NCBI RefSeq assembly: GCF_026626635.1
Contig: NZ_JAPNKA010000001.1
Coordinates: forward strand, 7,688,001-7,752,000
Reading direction: 5' to 3'
Length of the DNA stretch: 64,000 nucleotides
From: Archangium lansingense
Lineage (GTDB): Bacteria > Myxococcota > Myxococcia > Myxococcales > Myxococcaceae
Shown: piece by piece, positions 49,220 to 55,160 of the stretch
How positions within the stretch are numbered: position 1 is the first letter of the stretch
How the letters are laid out: each line of letters starts with the position of its first letter
Translations under genes and position numbers: made by a program
Notes under the pieces: generated by a model
Databases searched by the model: none
What the model was told of the DNA's origin: nothing
Seen by the model: the letters and a program-made list of their open reading frames with translations, nothing else

Positions 49220-49569
49220 AGATGTGATGCCCCCCTCCCGTGGCCTAGGTTCTTCCGAGGGGCCGGAGACTCACGGGTGCGAAAGAGCGCGCTCCCACGC
49301 TTGAGAGGGAAAAACCCAGGTGTTTACGGCGGTAACATTTCCCGGGAATGTCAGACACATCGACCGCGTAACTGCGCGGAACGCCTGCCGAAAACCGCCT
49401 GGAACACGCTGGAACGCCCGTGTTTAGCGTGGCCGTTCCAGACGTCTAAACCACTCCGTGGGTAGCCAGGCCGCCCGGCCGCGTGCGCCGTGAAATTTCA
49501 GGGGCAGAGTTGTGCGCTTTGGAAAAACTGCTAGTGGTGGTTCTACACCCAGAATGAAAGGGATTGTCG
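49220..49569. other. Gene-free region with inverted repeats downstream of the iterons
   Basis: No supported gene is seen. There is a near-palindrome ACATTTCCCGGGAATGT at 49334-49350 and a perfect stem CTGGAACG/CGTTCCAG (49409-49416 and 49434-49441). An interleaved GTTTAG/CTAAAC pair is at 49422 and 49446. It may be part of the origin, a late promoter region, or both. Confidence 0.45.
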
Positions 49570-50073
49570 ATGTATTTCACCAATGAGCAGAAGCGCGAGC
49601 GGGACGAGATCGCCAACCGAGCCATGGATGCTGGAATGGCCGAGCTGAACGCCCGGGAGATCAAGTTCTCGGCAGACCAGCTCAAGAGGTTTTGCACCAC
49701 CCTGGCCCGGAGCGTTGGAGCCACGCTCGAGGACGAGCCCACCCCGAGCTTGGCGATGGTGGTGACCGCGATCACGCTCCTGGTAGCCGCCGAGGTCCTG
49801 GGGCTCGTGCCCTCGCTGCAGAACACCCGGCGGGCGGTGGAGCTGGCGGAGGTGGGGGCGCTGGCGGCGCGTCATCTGCTGGCGACCGGCGGCTATCCGG
49901 AGCCCAGCTCGGAGCAGATGCGGAAGGTGGCGCAGCTGGTGACCCCCGCCGCTCAAGAGCTGGTGCTCCACCAGGTGGAAGGCCCCCGGGCCGCCCAGGT
50001 GATGCGCGATGCCGCTGCCGCCGCGGTGCTGCGCGTGTTCGGGCCGCGTCCGTCCACGCAGGCGTTGAACTAG
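49570..50073 (+). CDS. Hypothetical protein of the element, 167 aa
   Basis: ATG at 49570; a TTG two codons earlier is possible. It is preceded by AAAGGGAT. The protein is helical and Ala/Glu/Leu-rich: YFTNEQKRERDEIANRAMDAGMAELNAREI, then a hydrophobic stretch SLAMVVTAITLLVAAEVLGL that could be a membrane helix or a buried core helix. The position just before the capsid module suggests a structural, scaffolding or packaging role, but nothing in the sequence proves it. The family is not recognised. Confidence 0.7.
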   Translation: MYFTNEQKRERDEIANRAMDAGMAELNAREIKFSADQLKRFCTTLARSVGATLEDEPTPSLAMVVTAITLLVAAEVLGLVPSLQNTRRAVELAEVGALAARHLLATGGYPEPSSEQMRKVAQLVTPAAQELVLHQVEGPRAAQVMRDAAAAAVLRVFGPRPSTQALN

Positions 50074-50084
50074 GGGCCCCACCG

Positions 50085-50456
50085 ATGGTCACCGTAGACC
50101 CCGTGATGTATCGCGCCCTGGAGCGAGAGAGCGCCGGCCAGCTCCCGCCGGGCCTCCGGTCGTGGATGCTCGAAGTCCTCATGTCCGGCTTGCCTTACGC
50201 GGACCGAATGCGCCAACGGGACGAAGCGCTCCAGGCTGCCGCCGGCTTCCTCGGAGAGGGCCTGTCCGTTGCGGAGCAGGCGAGGCAGCTCCGTGCGGCG
50301 ATGCTCAAGGCCAGTCGCGCGGCAATGCCCGCCAACCCCCAGCCTGATTCCCTCGCCGGCTGTCTGGCGTTGGCGCTCCTGGCAAGGGACCGCGTTCCAG
50401 ACGAGCGGCAGATCCGGAACATCCTGGACGGCAAGAAACGAAAAATGGCTGTCTAG
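50085..50456 (+). CDS. Hypothetical protein of the element, 123 aa
   Basis: ATG 11 bp after the previous stop; weak GGGG upstream. Sequence MVTVDPVMYRALERESAGQL, then SWMLEVLMSGLPYADRMRQRDEALQAAAGFL, with a basic C-terminus DGKKRKMAV. It is soluble and helical with no signal peptide. The family is not recognised. It is directly upstream of the capsid gene, so head assembly or packaging is possible. Confidence 0.65.
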   Translation: MVTVDPVMYRALERESAGQLPPGLRSWMLEVLMSGLPYADRMRQRDEALQAAAGFLGEGLSVAEQARQLRAAMLKASRAAMPANPQPDSLAGCLALALLARDRVPDERQIRNILDGKKRKMAV

Positions 50457-50488
50457 TAATTACATTCGGAGCGTGGGATTGAAGGGGC

Positions 50489-52378
50489 ATGACGCAGACA
50501 CGCGAAATGCCTCCCCTGTCGATGCGAGCGGCATTCGAGCCTTCGACGCTGGACCGGAAGAATCGCACGGTGGAGGTGACGTGGACCACCGGGGCGCGAG
50601 TGCTTCGCGGCTGGTTCGATCAGTGGTGGGAGGAATTGGAGGTCTCCGAGAGCGCGGTTGACCTCTCGCGCCTCAACTCGGGCGCGCCGTTCTTGGCGAA
50701 CCACGATGGCTACAACGTCGCGGCCACGCCTGGCGTTGTCGAGCGCGCTTGGCTGGTGAAGAGCGGCGAGCAGATGGTGGGCCGTGCCCTGGTGCGATTC
50801 GTCTCCGAGGGCAAGGATCCCGAGGCCGACAAGCTCTTCAACAAGGTTGCCGAGGGTATCGTCACCAACTGCTCCGTCGGGTACAGGCTCAACAAGCTGG
50901 TCAAGGTGGAGGATGCGGAAGACGGCCACCCGGTCATGAGAGCGGTTCGGTGGACCCCGCACGAGATCAGCGCGGTTGCCATTGGCGCCGACGCTGGCGC
51001 CGGCTTCCGAAGTGCCAGCAGTACCGACCGCAACCCCTGTGAATTCATTACCCGCGGCGCCTCGCCGCAGAAGGAGAGCAACGTGGACGAGAACAACGCA
51101 GCGAAGCTGGAGCGTGAGCGCATCACCACCATCAACACCCTGGCGCGCAAGCATTCGCTCGGGGACGAGTTCGCCAGGAAGCTCATCGATGCCAGCACCC
51201 CCCTGAACGAGGCACGCGCCCTGGTGCTCGAGGAGCTGGCGAAGCGCAGCGACAACGACGGCACCAGCCAGGCACCCTCGGGCGCGGCCGAGCGCAGCTT
51301 CGAGGTGGGGAACAGCTACGACGGCCCGGATCAGCGCGTGCGGAACATGGCCGCCGCGCTCGCCCACCGCGCGGGATGCCGGGAGAAGCTGCCCGAGGCG
51401 GCGAACCAGTACGTCCGGCTCAGCATCACTGACCATGCGCGCCTGTGTCTGGAGGCCCGCGGCATCTCCCCCAGGCTCATGTCGCAGTCCCAGATCGTCA
51501 AGCGCGCCCTACACAGTACGTCGGATTTCAAGGCCCTACTCACGGAGACGGGCGCCAGGGTGCTCCTGGACGGGTACCAGTCGTATCCGGCCGGGCTGAA
51601 GCAGATCAGCCGCGCCAGCAGCGCCCGCGACTTCCGCGCGAAGTCGCTGCTCCGCTTGGGCGAGGCCCCGGAGCTGCTCCCCGTGAACGAGCACGGCGAG
51701 GTGAAGTCCGGCACCATGGCCAGCTCGAAGCAGTCTTACCGGCTGACCACCCATGCCCGTATCTTCGGCATTTCGCGTGAGGCCATCATCAACGACGACC
51801 TGGGCGCCCTGGATCTGATCCGTCTCTTCGGTCGGGCCGCGGCGGAGCTGGAGGCGAATCAGCTGGTGACCCTCCTGACGTCGAACCCCATCATGGGAGA
51901 TTCCGTGTCCCTCTTCCACGTGAGCCGGGGCAATCTCTCAGCCACCAATGACGCGCTTTCCGTCGCCTCGCTCGGCATGGCGTGGCGCGCGCTGCGCACA
52001 CAGAAGGGCCTGGACGGGAAGACTCCCGCCAATGTCGTCCCGCGGTTCGCGATTGTGCCCGCTGCCCTTGAGGTGGCCGCGATGCAGCTCGCCGCGACCA
52101 TCAACGCCACGACCACGAGTGACGTGAACCCCTGGTCCGGCAAGATCGAGCCCATCGTCGAGCCCCGTCTCGATGCCGTGTCCACCACCGCGTGGTACGT
52201 GGCCGCGGATCCTGCGTCCGTGGCGGTGCTGGAACATGCCTACCTGGACGGCCAGAACGGTCCCGAGATCATGGAAGAGGAGGGCTTCGAGGTGATGGGA
52301 ACCAGGTGGCGCTGTTCCCTCGACTTCGGGTGCGGCGTGGTCGATCACGTCGGCATCTACAAGAACAACGGCGCCTAA
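50489..52378 (+). CDS. Prohead protease - major capsid protein fusion
   Basis: The protein has 629 residues; the ATG follows GAAGGGG. Residues 1-180 look like an HK97-type (S78) prohead protease: GWFDQWWEELEVSESAVDL, FLANHDGYN (candidate His72), EGIVTNCSVGYR (Ser129) and TPHEISAVAIGADAG (Glu159), together a possible catalytic triad. Residues 200-290 are charged and helical (NAAKLERERITTINTLARKH), like a scaffolding delta domain. Residues 300-629 resemble an HK97-fold major capsid protein (YRLTTHARIFGISREAIINDDLGAL, YLDGQNGPEIMEEEGFEVMG, DFGCGVVDHVGIYKNNG). Fusion lets one polypeptide supply protease, scaffold and shell, economical for a small element. The assignment of the domains is by motif only. 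Confidence 0.88.
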   Translation: MTQTREMPPLSMRAAFEPSTLDRKNRTVEVTWTTGARVLRGWFDQWWEELEVSESAVDLSRLNSGAPFLANHDGYNVAATPGVVERAWLVKSGEQMVGRALVRFVSEGKDPEADKLFNKVAEGIVTNCSVGYRLNKLVKVEDAEDGHPVMRAVRWTPHEISAVAIGADAGAGFRSASSTDRNPCEFITRGASPQKESNVDENNAAKLERERITTINTLARKHSLGDEFARKLIDASTPLNEARALVLEELAKRSDNDGTSQAPSGAAERSFEVGNSYDGPDQRVRNMAAALAHRAGCREKLPEAANQYVRLSITDHARLCLEARGISPRLMSQSQIVKRALHSTSDFKALLTETGARVLLDGYQSYPAGLKQISRASSARDFRAKSLLRLGEAPELLPVNEHGEVKSGTMASSKQSYRLTTHARIFGISREAIINDDLGALDLIRLFGRAAAELEANQLVTLLTSNPIMGDSVSLFHVSRGNLSATNDALSVASLGMAWRALRTQKGLDGKTPANVVPRFAIVPAALEVAAMQLAATINATTTSDVNPWSGKIEPIVEPRLDAVSTTAWYVAADPASVAVLEHAYLDGQNGPEIMEEEGFEVMGTRWRCSLDFGCGVVDHVGIYKNNGA

Positions 52379-52394
52379 TCCCAGACACGAGCAT

Positions 52395-52488
52395 TCCGGG
52401 GCGCCTTCCCCGGATGTAGAGGCCGCGGCGCCTCTACAACCCTCACCAGCGGCTTGCGCGCCCCCTCCTTCCGCGTGGGCCGCTGGTG
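52395..52488. other. Three consecutive hairpins after the capsid gene
   Basis: TCCGGGG/CCCCGGA (52395-52401 with 52408-52414), GTAGAGG/CCTCTAC (52416-52422 with 52431-52437), and CACCAGCGGC/GCCGCTGGTG (52444-52453 with 52479-52488) are all perfect stems. They lie in the 144-bp gap after the capsid gene. They may attenuate or process the transcript so that capsid is made in excess, or form a packaging site. Confidence 0.55.
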
Positions 52489-52522
52489 GGGGGCGCCGCA
52501 CTCACCCCGAAGGAGAACCGCA

Positions 52523-52675
52523 ATGATGCAAGAGACTCCGAAGCCCCAGACGTCTGCCCGGTCTGGTGCCGCCCGCGCTGGCCGTACTCGCTCAGGCCAG
52601 GACGTCACCCCGAAGCCGAGCCAGAGCGACGACTCCACCGCGAAGCCCGCCGAGGTGCGTGATGCATCGCACTGA
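52523..52675 (+). CDS. Small basic/Ser-rich protein of the element
   Basis: The protein has 50 residues. The ATG follows AAGGAG at seven bases, an excellent ribosome-binding site. Composition is rich in Ser, Lys, Arg, Ala and Pro (PKPQTSARSGAARAGRTRSG), so it is probably disordered. It overlaps the next gene by 14 bp. The function is unknown; small capsid-associated proteins of this type exist. Confidence 0.6.
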   Translation: MMQETPKPQTSARSGAARAGRTRSGQDVTPKPSQSDDSTAKPAEVRDASH

Positions 52676-53258
52676 CGCTGACGGGGCCGTGGACGGACTA
52701 CACGTGCCGGGGAGCCTGACTCCCCCGCTGCAGGAGGCCACCGTCATCGGCTCCGACTGGCTGAACGCCGTCCAGGAGGAAATCTGCAACGTCGTGGAGG
52801 CGCACACGCCGCTCGTCAAGGCGGACAACACCCAGCTCCTCACGGTGTTGACCACGCACTACGGTCGTCTGGGAAGCGCCAACACCTGGACGGCGAAGAA
52901 CACCTTCGACCTCGACGGCGACGGGTGGCAGACGCTTCCGCTGCATGCCGACTGGACGGACTTCAATGTGTCTGCCACTGGCCCTCATCAATACCGCGTC
53001 GATTCGTTCGGACGGTGCTGGATTCGTGGCGACATCAGCAAGACCGGAACGAGTTCAACCCTGGCAGTCCTTCCGGCGGCGGCCGTACCGGCCTACACCG
53101 TCACGTTCCTGGTGCCCTCCACGAGCTCCTCGGGGTTTTCGACTGTCCAGATCGCGGGCGCCAGCACTGGCGCAAGCGCTGGCTACATGTCGCTACTCGT
53201 GAACGACGCGAACCGCGTTCGCCTTCACGGGATAGCGTTCTACGTCAACGGGAAGTGA
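52662..53258 (+). CDS. Tail-fibre-like / virion surface protein
   Basis: The protein has 198 residues; the ATG overlaps the previous gene and follows GAGG. The block PGSLTPPLQEATVIGSDWLNAVQEEICNVVEA is a motif common at the N-terminus of phage tail-fibre and receptor-binding proteins (xxxWLNAVQxEICNVIExAG). The C-terminal half (YRVDSFGRCWIRGDISKTG, AYTVTFLVPSTSSSGFSTVQIAG) looks like a beta-sandwich tip domain. Without any tail genes in the element, it may decorate the capsid or modify a helper tail. The short hairpin terminator downstream ends the rightward operon. Confidence 0.75.
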   Translation: MHRTDADGAVDGLHVPGSLTPPLQEATVIGSDWLNAVQEEICNVVEAHTPLVKADNTQLLTVLTTHYGRLGSANTWTAKNTFDLDGDGWQTLPLHADWTDFNVSATGPHQYRVDSFGRCWIRGDISKTGTSSTLAVLPAAAVPAYTVTFLVPSTSSSGFSTVQIAGASTGASAGYMSLLVNDANRVRLHGIAFYVNGK

Positions 53259-53328
53259 TGCCCCCCGCGAGCCTCGTGATGGACAGACGCACGACGGCCC
53301 GCGCGAGCTGGAAGCCGTAAATGGCGAA

Positions 53329-53350
53329 GGGCCCCACCGTGGTAGGGCCC
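53329..53350. terminator. Hairpin between convergent genes of the element
   Basis: GGGCCCCACC (53329-53338) pairs with GGTAGGGCCC (53341-53350) with one mismatch and a 2-nt centre. It lies between the tail-fibre-like gene and the convergent lipoprotein gene and so may stop transcription from either side. Confidence 0.6.
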
Positions 53351-53381
53351 CTCGTTCAACGCGCTGGATGCGGCGTGCTCT

Positions 53382-54392
53382 TCACCCTCCGAGGTCCACG
53401 AGCGCTACGACGCTCCCGCGTCCCACCCAAGCGCGCTGGGTGCCGTCCGCGTGCCTTGCCCAGAAGCCGCCCCACGAACGGAGCGCATCAGGCTTCCCGG
53501 GGAAAGTGAATGCCGGAGGTGGCGGCGTCGTGACGCGGTAGGGCTGCGGGCTTCCTGCTCCAGTCGTGTAGTCGTAGAAGGAACGCCGGCCCGAGCTCCC
53601 GCTCCAAACAAGGCGCGTTTCCTCGAACCAGAAAGGCTGGGTGGGGGCAGTACCCTCGCCCGTCGTGTGATAGGCGAGCCCGTGTTCGCGGAGCTTCTGA
53701 CCCGAGGCGTCGAGCACCATAAGCCGCTCCATTGTGATGGTGGGGTCATTCACCGCCACCCGGTCGGCCCAAAGCAGAAAGACGCCTTCCGGCATGTGGA
53801 GTAGCCGAGTTATCACCGCCTGGGGCTGCTCGGTGTTCAGCTCGTGAATCTCGGTCGCACGAAGCACGTCCGTCACGATGAACGGGCCCGCGACGTGGGA
53901 CCGCGTATCGTCGCAGGTCACGCGCACCCAGAGCCCCAGGCGCTCGATCATGGGAGCACCCGGGCGACTCACGTTCACGACGGGGACGGGTTCGCGCTGG
54001 TAGATGCTCACGACCTGACCCGCTTCACCCAGGATCTCGACGTCGGAGGGAGTGCATCCGCGCACGGCCCACTCGACCTGGAGCTCAGCCCTCAGCGGTT
54101 CAATCGCCGTCGCGCTGAAGCTCAGCTCCACCGGGGCCGGGGGCTCTGGCGGGGGCGCGCACACGGGCGGGGGCGGGCACTCGAGGACTGGCGCGGCCGG
54201 GCACACGGGCGGGGGCGGGCACTCGAGGACTGGCGCGGCCGGGCAGACCGGTGCCGGGGCGGGCGGGCAGGAGAGAGCGGCGGTCTGGATGGGCTCGTCC
54301 GAGAGCGGGAAGAACTCCACCCGGGACGGGCCGCACGCAGCGAGGGACAGCACGAGCGCCAGGACGGCGCGCAGTAGGGTGGGTATAGACAT
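53382..54392 (-). CDS. Lipoprotein of the element (candidate accessory gene)
   Basis: The protein has 336 residues. The ATG at 54392 follows GGAGAAGCC. MSIPTLLRAVLALVLSLAACGPS is a lipoprotein signal with lipobox SLAAC. It is followed by a Cys/Pro-rich low-complexity stretch with a 14-residue unit (VCPAAPVLECPPPP) repeated twice. A beta domain (about 105-195, ELQVEWAVRGCTPSDVEILGEAG) comes next, and then a repeat-rich C-terminal region (AVNDPTITMERLMVLDASGQKL) like a beta-propeller or sandwich. It is transcribed against the rest of the element at its distal end, the usual place for cargo genes expressed in the host, for example for exclusion of other phages. That role is inference. Confidence 0.8.
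   Translation of the reverse strand: MSIPTLLRAVLALVLSLAACGPSRVEFFPLSDEPIQTAALSCPPAPAPVCPAAPVLECPPPPVCPAAPVLECPPPPVCAPPPEPPAPVELSFSATAIEPLRAELQVEWAVRGCTPSDVEILGEAGQVVSIYQREPVPVVNVSRPGAPMIERLGLWVRVTCDDTRSHVAGPFIVTDVLRATEIHELNTEQPQAVITRLLHMPEGVFLLWADRVAVNDPTITMERLMVLDASGQKLREHGLAYHTTGEGTAPTQPFWFEETRLVWSGSSGRRSFYDYTTGAGSPQPYRVTTPPPPAFTFPGKPDALRSWGGFWARHADGTQRAWVGRGSVVALVDLGG
54163..54246. repeat. Two tandem 42-bp repeats inside the lipoprotein gene
   Basis: Units 54163-54204 and 54205-54246 are nearly identical and encode the repeated 14-residue Cys/Pro block in frame. Copy number could vary by slippage without breaking the frame. Confidence 0.85.
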
Positions 54393-54413
54393 GGCTTCTC
54401 CAGTGCGGCGAGT

Positions 54414-54476
54414 GGGGTACGGCGCGATGCCGGGAGCGTCCACCGCGGGGCCGCGGGGGTACGGGAGGGGTATCCT
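54414..54476. promoter_or_regulatory. Right GGGGTAC repeats: putative integrase arm sites
   Basis: GGGGTACGG (54414-54422) and GGGGGTACGGGAGGGGTATC (54455-54474) resemble the left-end stretch GGGGGTACGATTGGGGTACT (44566-44585). The spacing of the two half-units (11 bp) is the same. Paired sites at both ends fit integrase or excisionase arm binding. Confidence 0.5.
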
Positions 54477-54534
54477 GCTCGGTATAGGCGGGATAGCTCT
54501 TCTAAAGTACCTGGAATCATAGCGGAATTTCTCC

Positions 54535-54555
54535 GGTTCGATTCCCGCCGCCTCC
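54535..54555 (+). repeat. attR core, 21-bp direct repeat
   Basis: Identical to 44417-44437. Upstream bases (GGAATTTCTCC) differ from the ssrA-like sequence at attL, as expected for the element side. The downstream side carries a host-type terminator. Confidence 0.9.
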
Positions 54556-54564
54556 GCTCTTCAG

Positions 54565-54606
54565 GGCTCCAGGTTCTCCGGAACCTGGGGCCTTTTGTTT
54601 TTTCGG
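54565..54606 (+). terminator. Host terminator beyond attR, probably that of the target RNA gene
   Basis: CCAGGTTC (54569-54576) pairs with GAACCTGG (54581-54588) over TCCG; flanking GGCT/GGGCC extend the stem, and CCTTTTGTTTTTTC follows. It starts 10 bp after the att core, the right place for the terminator of an RNA gene ending at that core. Confidence 0.85.
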
Positions 54607-54660
54607 GGGGCGCACTGGTGCCAAGGCGCCGGTCGAGTCCTTTGACACCTTCGCAGCGGC

Positions 54661-54934
54661 GTGGGGGTTGCGGCCGGTGAGGAGCGCGGCGCGCGTGGGC
54701 GAGCAGAGCGCCGTGGTGTGAAAGCGGTTGTACTTGAGCCCTCCCTTGGCCAGGCGCTCCGCGGCAGGGGTGTTGATGACGCCGCCGAAGGCACTCGAGG
54801 CGCCGAACCCCACATCATCCAACAGGACCACCAGGACGTTGGGTGCGCCCGCCGGGGGCCGCAGCGGCTTGATGGGAGGGAACTTCGCGCTCGGGTCCCT
54901 CGCACTGAAGGGCCGGACGCCCGTTCTTCTTCAT
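54661..54934 (-). pseudogene. Truncated duplicate of the sulfatase 5' end
   Basis: The sequence closely matches the start of the sulfatase at 57566, including PNVLVVLLDDVGFGASSAFGG and TTALCSPTRAALLTGRN. An internal deletion after MKKNG puts the start ATG (54934) out of frame with the rest, and homology ends at 54661. The promoter-side sequence is also duplicated: 54935-55065 matches 57567-57700. The copy cannot make a working enzyme. Confidence 0.85.
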
Positions 54935-55160
54935 GCGTGTGCCTGCTCCGCGAAGTCCTGCTCGCACAAGCTAGGACTCCTCGTACTCCCGGCCACCGTA
55001 CCGAGGGGGTGGCTTCACACTGAATCCAAGACGGATGAACCGGAGGGTAGCCAGGCCATTTGAGCACCGGAGAACAAGACTTCTTCCTGGAGAACGGGAA
55101 CGCGAGCTGGAGGCGGAGCTCGGACCCCAGGTCCGTGGACCCGGGGTCCGAGGCCCGATG

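Larger units (their letters stand above)
44417..54555. mobile_element. Integrated 10.1-kb phage satellite or cryptic prophage
   Basis: It is bounded by identical 21-bp att repeats, with an integrase at the left end and integrase-site-like GGGGTAC repeats at both ends. Gene order: integrase, unknown, AlpA-like, small ORF, primase-polymerase, RepA-like helicase, iteron-like repeats, two unknown ORFs, protease-capsid fusion, small ORF, tail-fibre-like, then an opposite-strand lipoprotein. Neighbouring genes overlap by 4-14 bp in several places, as in phage operons. Terminase, portal, head-tail connectors, tail tube, tape measure and lysis genes are not seen. Size and gene set fit a satellite that encodes its own capsid and borrows helper functions; erosion of a larger phage is the alternative. 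Confidence 0.85.

Noticed and set aside
49277..49465. A 62-codon plus-strand frame after the iterons
   Set aside because: No ribosome-binding site or family; the region is dominated by inverted repeats and fits regulatory DNA better.
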